A stretch of DNA of 55,819 nt from assembly GCA_001899065.1 (NCBI GenBank), contig MKUZ01000021.1:15815-71633 (forward strand), given 5' to 3'. Numbering within the stretch: position 1 is the stretch's first letter; every line of letters starts with the position of its first letter. The notes beneath the pieces are model-generated. The model did not search any database. It worked only from the letters and a program-made list of their open reading frames with translations, and had not been told where the DNA came from. The position numbers and the translations under genes were made by a program. Positions 7,738 to 16,010 of this stretch are shown here, in pieces. Origin of the DNA: Devosia sp. 66-22 (GTDB lineage: Bacteria > Pseudomonadota > Alphaproteobacteria > Rhizobiales > Devosiaceae).

Positions 7738-8619
7738 TTAGGCGGCAACACTCAACGGCACGAACTTCGCCGAAGATGCCGAAGCAGCCGCGCGCTCTGC
7801 AACCAGAGCGGCGCCAACTTCACTGTCCAGCATGAGGCAGAGAGCCTCGCGCTGAACGTCCACGCTAAGCTTCTGCCACTGACTGTAGAAGCGGTCGGCG
7901 CGGCTTGGGGCGGGAGGGGGCGGGGTGAGCAGGCCCTCAATGACACGCAGCTGCTCGTCCTCTGTGGTCTCGGCAACGATTTCCTTCAGGGCCCTCACGC
8001 CCTGCAACTTCTTGTTGGTGTCGATAACCGCCCACGCCTTTTCGCAAATGCCCTTGCCCCACTGAAGACGAAGCTGAATCGTTCGCTCGTCGACTCCGAG
8101 CCGCAGCGCCTCGGCCTTCACGAACGCTGCCGAATCCGATTCGGCGGCCGCTTGTTGGGCCTCTTCCTCCGCTAGCTCAGCGGCCCGCACGCGAACAGCT
8201 TCCTTACGCCTCTCGGCGTCAGCCGCATTCTGCGCCGCGATACGGCGCGCGAGCTTCTCGCTCTCGACGGTTGCGCGAGCCTCCCACGCGGGCGAGGGCT
8301 TCTTGCGGGCGAAGTTCTCTGTCAGCGACAGCAGCTTCGCCTCGTCATCGCTGGCTTCATACTGGACGGCGGGGATGGAGCCGGTTCGCAGGCGCAACGC
8401 AGCCTCCAGCCGCTGCCGACCGGCAATCAGCTCGGGGTGACCGCCCTCGTAACTGCCGTCCTCCACCCACCGGGTGACGATGGGGTGAAGCATCCCCACC
8501 TCCTCGAAGCTGTGCATCAGCCGAGCGACAGCCGCGTCGTCAACCGCCTCGTGGTGCTCGGGCACAGCAACTGAACGAGGGTCGATGAAATCAATGATGT
8601 ACTCACTCGACATGGACAC
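7738..8619 (-). CDS. ParB/Sulfiredoxin N-domain protein
   Basis: A 293-residue protein. Residues 1-105 form a ParB N-terminal-like domain (DDAAVARLMHSFEEVGMLHPIVTRW, then ELIAGRQRLEAAL and LTENFARK), the fold that in ParB binds and hydrolyses CTP. The middle (110-165) is a charged helical linker. Residues 170-215 could hold a helix-turn-helix (LGVDERTIQLRLQWG). It may partition an episomal form, regulate genes or bind the element's DNA. No ParA partner is visible, arguing against classical partition. The GTG start at 8619 follows a GGAGG site and an ATG lies two codons on. Confidence 0.82.
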   Translation of the reverse strand: MSMSSEYIIDFIDPRSVAVPEHHEAVDDAAVARLMHSFEEVGMLHPIVTRWVEDGSYEGGHPELIAGRQRLEAALRLRTGSIPAVQYEASDDEAKLLSLTENFARKKPSPAWEARATVESEKLARRIAAQNAADAERRKEAVRVRAAELAEEEAQQAAAESDSAAFVKAEALRLGVDERTIQLRLQWGKGICEKAWAVIDTNKKLQGVRALKEIVAETTEDEQLRVIEGLLTPPPPAPSRADRFYSQWQKLSVDVQREALCLMLDSEVGAALVAERAAASASSAKFVPLSVAA

Positions 8620-8780
8620 GAGCGCACCTCCACAATGAACGGGGAATCCCTTTCACGCCGCTCGCGCCTAAGGCGACCCGGTATTCCGGCTGGGAGCGAC
8701 ACGCGGCCAGAGCCGCGCTGGGTGGTTGCCGGGTTTAGCCACACCCCGAAGGCGGGTCGTCACCGGTCCAATTCGGTGAG

Positions 8781-8808
8781 ATTATCATACCTAAAAACCC
8801 GGGTGCAA
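8781..8808 (-). promoter_or_regulatory. probable promoter for the leftward element genes
   Basis: On the minus strand TTGCAC (8808-8803), a 16-base spacer and GATAAT (8786-8781) match -35/-10 consensus within a conspicuous AT-rich island. It points at the ParB-like gene about 160 bases downstream. The rightward gene at 8880 begins on the other side, so this may be a shared control region. Confidence 0.5.
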
Positions 8809-8879
8809 ATCGGGGCGGAGTGAATCACCTTGGCTGGCAGCTCGGTCGGCAATACCGTGCTCCACAGGAGGGGGACGTG

Positions 8880-9263
8880 ATGCTCAAGTTCACAATTGCC
8901 GCGCTACTCATTTCGGCCGCAACGAGCGCGCTGGGGCAGGTCGCCCCCGGAACCTACGTCAGCCTTGACGGCGTGTTGGAGCATCAGCTGAAGCCCACTG
9001 GCGACTACGTGGGCAAGCGCCGCGACGAGCAGGAGACGTCTGGGGCGAGGGTCTACCAGCAGGGTGCTGACATATGCTGGGTGACCAGGGAGGACGGGTC
9101 CCGAAAGACCGGCGACCTGATGCTCTATGTTGGGGAAGTCCAGTGCTGCCTGAGCGTCGCTCAGATATCGGACAAGTTCACCTTCGAGCAGATTTGGGTT
9201 GAAGGCGTCGGATTTGGGTACGGGATGTGCAAGAATCAGGTTTTCCAGCGGGGCCAGGAATAG
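8880..9263 (+). CDS. exported cargo protein of unknown function
   Basis: A 127-residue protein with a clear signal peptide (MLKFTIAALLISAATSALGQ, cleavage after about residue 19). The mature domain, about 108 residues, has four cysteines (ICW, then QCC and MCK) that could form disulfides in the periplasm. ATG at 8880 is chosen over an upstream in-frame start because a GGAGGGGG site lies just before it and it restores a standard signal peptide. It is the only rightward non-integrase gene of the element and lies next to attR, a usual place for cargo. No family is recognised. Confidence 0.7.
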   Translation: MLKFTIAALLISAATSALGQVAPGTYVSLDGVLEHQLKPTGDYVGKRRDEQETSGARVYQQGADICWVTREDGSRKTGDLMLYVGEVQCCLSVAQISDKFTFEQIWVEGVGFGYGMCKNQVFQRGQE

Positions 9264-9280
9264 AGGGAGGGTGGGCCAAA

Positions 9281-9305
9281 GGGTGGGTCAGCCCGTTTGC
9301 CACCC
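9281..9305 (+). terminator. hairpin after the exported cargo gene
   Basis: GGGTGG (9281-9286) pairs with CCACCC (9300-9305) around a 13-base loop, 18 bases after the stop at 9263. There is no T-run, so termination would be inefficient or Rho-assisted. Confidence 0.35.
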
Positions 9306-9351
9306 CCGGAGTCGCCCGGAAACGCTGGCCTGAGCGGCGGAATCACGGTTG

Positions 9352-9369
9352 CTGTCCCCGCAACCAATG
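9352..9369. repeat. attR direct repeat
   Basis: An 18-base exact copy of 3052-9369's left boundary at 3052-3069, marking the distal end of the integrated element. Beyond it (9410 onward) chromosomal-type catabolic genes resume. Confidence 0.9.
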
Positions 9370-9409
9370 TCCTTTCCCGACATCGTGATCCCTGCCTGCG
9401 CTGTTGCGC

Positions 9410-10336
9410 TCAATCTCCGAGCGGCTCGAGGACCCTGCCTTTGCGGTGGCTGAGGACGGTGTACTTGATGCGGCGGAGCGTTTCGCGGGCCGAAGGGTCG
9501 AGGCGATAGCCGACGGCGGTCGAGAGCAGATCGATGATCAGCAGGAAGGCGTAGCGCGACGCGGTTGGTTTCAGCGGGTCGGCGTATTCCGGGATGTCCA
9601 CCGTAAGCTTCACGTCGCACGCGGCGGCGAGGTCGGTATCGGGCGCGGTAATGCCGATGGTCTTGGCGCGATAGTGCTTGGCCAGTTCCACCCCTTCGAT
9701 CACCTCGCGAGTGCGGCCGGTGCCCGAAATGGCGATGACGATGTCGTTGGGCTTGAGCGTCGCCGCCGTCATCTTGAGCACGTAGGGATCGGAGTGCGAG
9801 GTGGCGACCACGCCGTAGCGGAACAGCCGGTTCTGCGTCTCGTGCGCCAGCGCCGTGGAGCTGCCGCCGAGGCCGAAGATCACGACCTGGTGGGCGTTGG
9901 CGACTAGGTCGGCCGCCCTGACGATGTCGGCCGGGTTGATGCTGCGCTCGACCAGCGAGATGGCGTTACGGGCTTCGCCGAACACGGTGCTCCATAGCGG
10001 CGAGCCGTCCGTCGTCGGCGGGCTCGGCTCGCCCGGCGCCAGGTAGAGCCGGCCGACGACGACGCTTTGCGCCAGCTTGAGCTTGAAATCGCGCACGCCG
10101 TTGCAGCCGATGGCGCGGCAGAAGCGGGTAACCGTCGGCTCGCTGGCCTCGGCGCGCCGCGCGATTTCGGCGTTCGATGCGTCGACCGCGAACGTGACGT
10201 CGGCGAGGACGACATCAGCCACGCGGCGCTCGGCCGGGCGCAGCTCGCCGTAGGAATCCTTGATGATCGACAGGATGTCGGGGATCGGCTTGGCGTAGCC
10301 GTCATTGCCCGGATCGGCGGCGATATGGGTGCGCAT
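9410..10336 (-). CDS. MurR/RpiR-family transcriptional regulator
   Basis: A protein of about 308 residues. The N-terminal HTH_6 domain (SYGELRPAERRVADVVL, then NAEIARRAEASEPTVTRFCRAIG) precedes a SIS domain (FGLGGSSTALAHETQNRLF, then IVIAISGTGRTREVIEGV) that senses a phosphosugar or related ligand. It is divergent from the NitT/TauT-type operon at 10652 and very likely controls it. The shared 315-base gap holds paired direct repeats. ATG at 10336 is preferred on protein alignment; an in-frame upstream start at 10411 exists. Confidence 0.9.
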   Translation of the reverse strand: MRTHIAADPGNDGYAKPIPDILSIIKDSYGELRPAERRVADVVLADVTFAVDASNAEIARRAEASEPTVTRFCRAIGCNGVRDFKLKLAQSVVVGRLYLAPGEPSPPTTDGSPLWSTVFGEARNAISLVERSINPADIVRAADLVANAHQVVIFGLGGSSTALAHETQNRLFRYGVVATSHSDPYVLKMTAATLKPNDIVIAISGTGRTREVIEGVELAKHYRAKTIGITAPDTDLAAACDVKLTVDIPEYADPLKPTASRYAFLLIIDLLSTAVGYRLDPSARETLRRIKYTVLSHRKGRVLEPLGD

Positions 10337-10460
10337 GGGCGCGCCTTTGCGCAGGTTGCTGTCTATCCCGCCTATAGCATCTTCGGTCACGATTTCACCG
10401 TTTCCCGACACGCCGGATCGAGCTCACCCACAGTTGACGCGTGCTCAGGACATCGAGAAT

Positions 10461-10579
10461 GTAGGAAAGTTACATGACTTGCAAGGGGAGGAAATGTCAG
10501 TAGTTCTGGCATTTCTGCGTAGAGGCTTATCGTTGTCACGCGAGCGCTTGACAGTACAAGTAGGTTAGTTACAGACTTG
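10461..10579. promoter_or_regulatory. divergent control region with paired direct repeats
   Basis: GTAGGAAAGTTACATGACTTG (10461-10481) recurs as GTAGGTTAGTTACAGACTTG (10560-10579), about 99 bases apart, roughly nine to ten helical turns. A -35-like TTGACA (10548-10553) precedes the second copy, which would cover the -10 region for the rightward operon. These are candidate operators of the adjacent RpiR regulator, with possible looping. The remainder of the gap 10337-10651 shows no gene. Confidence 0.55.
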
Positions 10580-10651
10580 GCGGGTCGGTGAAGCGCTGTG
10601 CTCGGGGGAGCCCGCGCGGGGAGCCGATCTGGCGCGTAATCGTGAGGGACG

Positions 10652-11479
10652 ATGTCTGCCGCAGCCCCTTCTGCCCAGCCCAAGCTGAGGGTGAAGAACG
10701 CCACCAAGGCCTACAACACCCGTTCGGGCGAACTGGTGGCGATCGACCGCTGTTCGCTCGACGTAAAGGCGGGCGAGATCGTCTCGATCGTGGGGCCGTC
10801 GGGCTGCGGGAAGACGACGCTGCTGTGGTCGATGTCCGGACTGCACAAGCTCAGCAGCGGCGAGGTGCTGCTCGACGGCAAGCCGGTGAACGGGCCCAAT
10901 CCCGAGATCGGAATGGTGTTCCAGGACGCCAATCTCCTGCCCTGGCGCAACCTCGACGCCAACATCAATTTTCCGTTCGAGATCAAGGGCACCAAGCCCG
11001 ACCGCGCTTGGATCGACGATCTGCTCGGCCGCGTCGGTCTCAGCGGCTTTGGCGGGCGCTTCCCGCGCGAGCTGTCGGGCGGCATGCAGCAGCGTGCCGC
11101 GCTGGTACGCGCGCTCTCGTTCAAGCCGTCCGTGCTGCTGATGGACGAACCCTTCGGGGCGCTGGACGCCTTCACGCGCGAAGAGATGAACCAACTTGTC
11201 GAAGAGATCTGGATGGCGGCGCCCACCACCATCGTCCTCATCACCCACTCGATCGAGGAAGCCATTTTCCTGTCCGACCGCATCGTGGTGATGAGCCCGC
11301 GTCCGGGCAGGGTCGCGGCAGTGCACGACGTGCCGTTCGCGCGGCCGCGGTCGCTCGAGATCATGTCGACCAGGGAGGTCTTCGACCTCACCAACGTCAT
11401 CAAGCGCGAGATCGTGGGCGAGCAGAAGAGCCGCTACGTCCGTTCCTCCGACGCGCCCGTGGCGCAGTCCGCAGTTTGA
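10652..11479 (+). CDS. ABC transporter ATP-binding protein, NitT/TauT type
   Basis: A 275-residue ATPase that energises the importer formed with the next two genes. Walker A GPSGCGKTT (near residue 50), Q-loop FQDANLLPW, signature LSGGMQQR, Walker B VLLMDEP, D-loop and switch His (LITHS) are all intact. The short C terminus without a TOBE domain fits the nitrate/sulfonate/taurine-type subfamily. It opens a run of nine genes to 19323 with short gaps or overlaps. ATG at 10652 follows a GAGGGACG site. Confidence 0.92.
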   Translation: MSAAAPSAQPKLRVKNATKAYNTRSGELVAIDRCSLDVKAGEIVSIVGPSGCGKTTLLWSMSGLHKLSSGEVLLDGKPVNGPNPEIGMVFQDANLLPWRNLDANINFPFEIKGTKPDRAWIDDLLGRVGLSGFGGRFPRELSGGMQQRAALVRALSFKPSVLLMDEPFGALDAFTREEMNQLVEEIWMAAPTTIVLITHSIEEAIFLSDRIVVMSPRPGRVAAVHDVPFARPRSLEIMSTREVFDLTNVIKREIVGEQKSRYVRSSDAPVAQSAV

Positions 11480-11486
11480 GGGTCCC

Positions 11487-12335
11487 ATGAGCGAGACCGA
11501 CGCCATTCCCGAGTTCAAGCGCAAGGATGCGGCCGGCAGCGATGTCGGCATTTCGGGCGGCATGTCGGCGCTTGCCGCCGGGCCGGGGATTCGCTCGCTG
11601 AGCGAAGTGCTGGCCATCATCGCCGTGGCGGTGGTGATCATCGGCGGCACCGAGCTGCTGCTCAACATCTTCGCGGTGCCGCATTTCGTGCTGCCCAAGC
11701 CCAGCCAGATCGCGGTGGCGCTGGTTACCGACTTTCCGCTGATCGCGCCGCATCTGGGCCACACGCTGGTGGAGCTGTTCGCCGGCTTCGGCATCGGCGC
11801 GGTGGTCGGCCTCATCCTCGCGGCCGTCATCACCCAGTTCCCGTTCGCCGAAAAAATCATCACGCCCTACATTCTGCTGCTGGTCACGACGCCGATGCTG
11901 GCGCTGGTGCCGCTTCTCATCCTCCGCTTCGGCTTCGGCTACGAGCCGCGCATCATCGCGGTTGCTCTGGCTTCGGGGCCGATGGTGATGATCAACGCCG
12001 CCACAGGCTTCCGCCGCGTCGACAGCGGCAAGATCGCGCTGGCGCGCTCCTATGGCGCCTCGACGCTGCAGATCTTCTGGAAGGTCCGCGCGCCGATGGC
12101 GCTGCCGATGATCTTCGTGGGTCTGATGGTGGGCTCGATCTTCGGGCTGCTCACGGCGGTCGGCGCCGAAATGGTCGGCGGCGGCTTCGGCCTGGGCAAC
12201 CGGCTGACCTCTTATTCATCCATGATCCAGATGCCGCAGTTTTTCGCTGTGGTGCTGATCCTCTCCATCCTGGGCATTCTCATCTACGTGCTCTTCTTCC
12301 TGCTAGGAAAGAAGTTCGCGAGCTGGGAGGCCTGA
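11487..12335 (+). CDS. ABC transporter permease, NitT/TauT type
   Basis: A 282-residue inner-membrane protein with about six hydrophobic segments (first at VLAIIAVAVVIIGGTELL, last at VVLILSILGILIYVLFFLLG). The coupling-helix EAA-type loop lies around SYGASTLQIFWKVRAPMALP. It forms the translocation pore with the ATPase seven bases upstream. The 35-residue cytoplasmic N terminus is longer than usual. Confidence 0.9.
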   Translation: MSETDAIPEFKRKDAAGSDVGISGGMSALAAGPGIRSLSEVLAIIAVAVVIIGGTELLLNIFAVPHFVLPKPSQIAVALVTDFPLIAPHLGHTLVELFAGFGIGAVVGLILAAVITQFPFAEKIITPYILLLVTTPMLALVPLLILRFGFGYEPRIIAVALASGPMVMINAATGFRRVDSGKIALARSYGASTLQIFWKVRAPMALPMIFVGLMVGSIFGLLTAVGAEMVGGGFGLGNRLTSYSSMIQMPQFFAVVLILSILGILIYVLFFLLGKKFASWEA

Positions 12336-12401
12336 GACTGCACCGTCGTCGAGGAGGCGACGGATCACACGACTACGAACGAGCCAAAACAGGGGTAGAA
12401 C

Positions 12402-13565
12402 ATGGCAAGCTTCTTCAATCCCGGTGGCATGAGCCGCCGTACCTTCCTTCAGGTTTCCGCAGCCGGCGTGGTGACTGCCACGGCGCTCGGCAGCATCGGT
12501 CGCGCCAGCGCGGCGCCGTACTCCAAGTTCACCTGGATCTCGCCGCGTGGCACGCTCGAGGTGATGGATGATTTTGGCTACTGGATGGGCCAGAAGCTCG
12601 GCTATTTCAACGATCTGGGCGTTGAAGTCGACATGCAGCCCGGCCCCTCGGACGGCACCGCGACGGTGAAGTTCGTCGATGTCGGCCAGGCCGATATGGG
12701 CTTTCCTTCACCGGGCATTTTCACCTTCGCGCTCGAAAACGGCATGAAGCTCAAATCGGCGTTCCACTGGGGTGCGCTCGATACCTTCAGCCTTGCCTTC
12801 CGCAAGGGTGAGGGCACCAACGATCTCAAGCAGCTCGAAGGCAAGACCATCCTGCTCGGCTCGGCCGCCTGGCAGTCGATCGTCGATCCGATGCTCGCCG
12901 TCCAAGGCGTCGACATCACCAAGGTGAAGTATGTCGAAGCCGGCTGGCCGACCTGGGGCACTGCCCTTGCCGCCGGCCAGGGCGATGCCGCCCTCGCCTG
13001 GGAAGGCCTGCGCGCCGAGTGGATCTCGACCGGCCTCGATTTCGAGTATTGGCTGGGCGTGCAGCGGTCGCCGCTGTTTGCCAACACCTATGTGGTGCGG
13101 GCGGCGGATCTCGAAGATCCCGACAAGAAGGCGTTCCTCGAGAAGTATCTGCGGGCGTGGTCGATGGGCCTCGAGGCCTCCTATCACAACCCGATGGCTG
13201 CCGTTCACGCCGTGTTCGAGAAGTTCCCGTCGGTCGCTTCGGCCAATGGACCCGAGCAGGGCGCCATGTCGCTGCTGCAAAACCTCAACGTCGTGCGTGG
13301 CGACATGTCCAAGCGTCAGGGCTGGGGCTGGCACGACGTCGCGGCCTGGCAGACCTTCTTCGACAAGGTGCACGAGCTTGGCCAGGTCAAGAACCCGGTC
13401 AAGGCCGAGGATGTGGTCACCAACGACCTGATCGCAGGCGCCAACGACTTCGACCATGAGAAGGTCAAGGCCGACGCCCTCGCCGTCGAACTACCGGCCG
13501 ACCTTGCCGCCGTCGATGTCGAGGCGGTGAAAGCCAAGCTGTTCGATCAGGCCATCCCGGGCTGA
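12402..13565 (+). CDS. ABC transporter substrate-binding protein with Tat signal
   Basis: A 387-residue periplasmic NMT1/SsuA-like binding protein. The N terminus has a twin-arginine motif (SRRTFLQV) followed by a hydrophobic stretch to about residue 38, so it is probably exported folded by Tat. The mature part shows the family pattern: KLGYFNDLGVEVDMQPG, a mid region VGQADMGFPS and a GDAALAWEGLR strand. It gives the importer specificity, but the ligand is unknown. The enzymes downstream suggest a sugar- or polyol-derived compound more than a sulfonate. A perfect hairpin follows the stop. Confidence 0.9.
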   Translation: MASFFNPGGMSRRTFLQVSAAGVVTATALGSIGRASAAPYSKFTWISPRGTLEVMDDFGYWMGQKLGYFNDLGVEVDMQPGPSDGTATVKFVDVGQADMGFPSPGIFTFALENGMKLKSAFHWGALDTFSLAFRKGEGTNDLKQLEGKTILLGSAAWQSIVDPMLAVQGVDITKVKYVEAGWPTWGTALAAGQGDAALAWEGLRAEWISTGLDFEYWLGVQRSPLFANTYVVRAADLEDPDKKAFLEKYLRAWSMGLEASYHNPMAAVHAVFEKFPSVASANGPEQGAMSLLQNLNVVRGDMSKRQGWGWHDVAAWQTFFDKVHELGQVKNPVKAEDVVTNDLIAGANDFDHEKVKADALAVELPADLAAVDVEAVKAKLFDQAIPG

Positions 13566-13582
13566 TCGTCGTCTCGCTCTAC

Positions 13583-13611
13583 TGGCACGGGCGGTGTTCT
13601 CGCCCGTGCCA
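13583..13611 (+). terminator. 11-bp hairpin after the binding-protein gene
   Basis: TGGCACGGGCG (13583-13593) and CGCCCGTGCCA (13601-13611) form a perfect stem with a 7-base loop. No T-run follows, so it is more likely an mRNA-stabilising or attenuating element that raises binding-protein output relative to downstream genes. Confidence 0.6.
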
Positions 13612-13639
13612 AATCTCATTCGCATAAGGGGAGGGCCGG

Positions 13640-14719
13640 ATGGCCGACAAGGTGAGAGTTCTGGTCGTTGGCCTTGGCAATATGGGCAAGTCCCATGCGA
13701 GTGCCTATCACCGGAATCCGGGATTCGAGATCGTCGGGATCATGAGCCGCACGATCAAGTCGAAGCCCGTGCCGGACGAGCTCAAGGGCTATCCGCTGTT
13801 CGAGGACTATGACACAGCGCTCGCCACGACCAAACCTGATGCGGTGTCGATCAACTCATGGCCCAACAGCCATGCCGAATATGCCATCAAGGCGATGAAT
13901 GCCGGCGCCCATGTGTTCATGGAGAAGCCGATCGCCACCACCGTCGAAGATGCCGAAAAAGTCGTTGCCACCGCGCGGGCCAAGAACCGCAAGCTGGTGC
14001 TGGGTTACATCCTTCGTGTCCATCCGAGCTGGATCAAGTTCATCGAGCTGGGCCAGACCCTGGGCAAGCCGCTGGTCATGCGCCTCAACCTCAACCAGCA
14101 GTCGGGCGGCCCGACCTATGACTGGCACAAGAACCTCATCGACTCGCTGATCCCCATCGTCGATTGCGGCGTGCACTATGTGGACGTCATGTGCCAGCTG
14201 ACCGGCGCCAAGCCGGTGCGCGTGCATGGCATCGGCGCCCATCTGTGGGCCGATGCGGACAAGCCGAACTACGGCCACCTGCACGTTACTTTCGACGACG
14301 GCTCGGTCGGCTGGTACGAAGCCGGCTGGGGGCCGATGATGAGCGAGGTCGCCTACTTCGTGAAGGACGTGGTCGGCCCAAAGGGCGCCGTCTCCATCGT
14401 TCCCAACCCCAAGGCACACAAGGACGGTGTCTCGGACTCCTCCGACATCGACCAGCACACCAAGACCGATGCCATCCAATATCACCACGCCGAGGTGGCA
14501 CCGGGCGACAAGAGCTTCGTCCGCAAGGACGAGATTTTCACTATGACCGACGAACCCGGTCACCAGGACCTTTGCGATCGCGAGCAGGAGTTCTTCCTCA
14601 GGGCGATCAACGAAGACATCGATCTGTCCGACTCCATGGACGCGGCGGTGAACAGCCTGCGCATCGTCCTGGCAGCCGAGCAGAGCATCAACGAAAAGCG
14701 AGTCGTCGAACTCGCCTGA
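13640..14719 (+). CDS. Gfo/Idh/MocA-family oxidoreductase
   Basis: A 359-residue NAD(P)-dependent dehydrogenase. The Rossmann motif is GLGNMGKSHA (residues 11-20), the cofactor-proximal EKP motif is at VFMEKPIATT, and the substrate-domain motif DCGVHYVDVMCQLTGA supplies the usual Asp/His pair. Such enzymes oxidise or reduce sugar alcohols, inositols and sugar acids. GGGGAGG precedes the ATG. It is the first catabolic gene after the importer. Substrate unknown. Confidence 0.9.
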   Translation: MADKVRVLVVGLGNMGKSHASAYHRNPGFEIVGIMSRTIKSKPVPDELKGYPLFEDYDTALATTKPDAVSINSWPNSHAEYAIKAMNAGAHVFMEKPIATTVEDAEKVVATARAKNRKLVLGYILRVHPSWIKFIELGQTLGKPLVMRLNLNQQSGGPTYDWHKNLIDSLIPIVDCGVHYVDVMCQLTGAKPVRVHGIGAHLWADADKPNYGHLHVTFDDGSVGWYEAGWGPMMSEVAYFVKDVVGPKGAVSIVPNPKAHKDGVSDSSDIDQHTKTDAIQYHHAEVAPGDKSFVRKDEIFTMTDEPGHQDLCDREQEFFLRAINEDIDLSDSMDAAVNSLRIVLAAEQSINEKRVVELA

Positions 14720-14796
14720 CCCTGCAACGTCGCAGGCGTTCCGGCGGCGACCCGAGCGGTCGCCGCGGGCGCAGCGCATCCCGGAGGCACCAGATA

Positions 14797-16002
14797 GTGT
14801 CTGGACAACAGCCGAACTACGACCTCGTGCTCAAGGGCGGCCGCGTCCTCGACCCTCGCAATGGCATCGACGGGAAGAGGGATGTGGCCATCAAGCGCGG
14901 CAGGATCGCCGCGGTGGCAGCCGACATCGATGCGGGTGCCGGCAAAGTGCGCGATGTTGCCGGCTCGATCGTGGCGCCGGGCCTCATCGACATCCACACT
15001 CATGTGTATCACAAGGCGACCTCGCTCAGCGTCGATCCGGGGTTCATCGCGCGGCGGTCCGCCTGCACGACGCTGGTCGATGCGGGCAGTGCGGGCGCCG
15101 GCAATTATGACGGCTTTCGCGACTATGTGATGATCCACTCGCCGTACCGGATTTTCGCCTACCTCAACATTTCCTTCCCCGGCATCTTCGGCTTCGACAA
15201 GGACGTGGCGATCGGCGAGGCGACGGCGCGCGCCATGCTGCCGGTGCACCGCTGCGTCGAAAAGATCGAGGCCAATCGCGATCGGATCGTCGGTGTGAAG
15301 GTGCGCATTGGCGGCATCGTCACCGGCGATTTGGGGCTGGGTGCGCTCGAACTCGCGCTCGAAGCTGCGGTCGCCGTCGACCTGCCGCTGATGACCCATA
15401 TCGGGCACCCGCCGCCGAGCTACTCCGATGTCGTCGACATGCTGCGGCCGGGCGATATTCTCACCCATTGCTACCGGCCCGAGCCGAACTCGGCGATCGG
15501 CGCCGACGGCAAGGTGCTCGACGCGGTATGGAGGGCGCGCGAACGCGGCGTGCTGTTCGACATCGCGCATGGCATGGGTGCGTTCGGCTACGACACCGCC
15601 GAAGCGGCGCTGCGCGAGGGCTTCAAGCCCGACCTCATTTCCTCCGATGTGCACGTCATCGCCGTCGAGGGACCGGGCTACGACATGCTCCATACCATGA
15701 GCAAGCTGCTCAATTGCGGGCTGACGCTGCCCGAGGTGATCGAGATGTCGACCAGTCGTCCGGCGCTCGCCATCAATCGCCCCGAGCTGGGTCATCTGGG
15801 CATCGGCGCGCCGGCCGATATCAGCGTGCTCGAGCAGTGCGACAGCGACTATGTGTTCGCCGATGTGGTGGGCACGCGCCGGCAGGGCTCGACGCTGCTG
15901 CAGCCGGTCGCCGTCTATCTCGACGGGCGCGAAATGGAAGTCAGCCGCCGGCCGTTCGAGGAGTCCTTCCTCGTGGGCAGCCACCATCACCATCATCATT
16001 GA
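14797..16002 (+). CDS. amidohydrolase/deacetylase-family metallohydrolase, natural His6 tail
   Basis: A 401-residue TIM-barrel metal hydrolase resembling the dihydroorotase-like amidohydrolase/deacetylase group. Metal ligands are visible: HTH at residues 67-69 after APGLIDI, a candidate carboxylated Lys in GVKVRIGG, His in MTHIGHPPP and LTHCYRP, and Asp in SSDVHV. It probably opens a ring or removes an acyl/amide group. GTG at 14797 follows CCGGAGG. The protein ends GSHHHHHH, six consecutive histidines before TGA. The terminal tail is unusual for the family and resembles an engineered tag, but here it is genomic and in a normal operon. Confidence 0.9.
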   Translation: MSGQQPNYDLVLKGGRVLDPRNGIDGKRDVAIKRGRIAAVAADIDAGAGKVRDVAGSIVAPGLIDIHTHVYHKATSLSVDPGFIARRSACTTLVDAGSAGAGNYDGFRDYVMIHSPYRIFAYLNISFPGIFGFDKDVAIGEATARAMLPVHRCVEKIEANRDRIVGVKVRIGGIVTGDLGLGALELALEAAVAVDLPLMTHIGHPPPSYSDVVDMLRPGDILTHCYRPEPNSAIGADGKVLDAVWRARERGVLFDIAHGMGAFGYDTAEAALREGFKPDLISSDVHVIAVEGPGYDMLHTMSKLLNCGLTLPEVIEMSTSRPALAINRPELGHLGIGAPADISVLEQCDSDYVFADVVGTRRQGSTLLQPVAVYLDGREMEVSRRPFEESFLVGSHHHHHH

Positions 16003-16010
16003 GACCAGCC

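Noticed and set aside
14164-14796. Upstream extension of the amidohydrolase frame
   Set aside because: It overlaps the Gfo/Idh/MocA gene and is Arg/Gly-rich; GTG 14797 has a strong ribosome-binding site.
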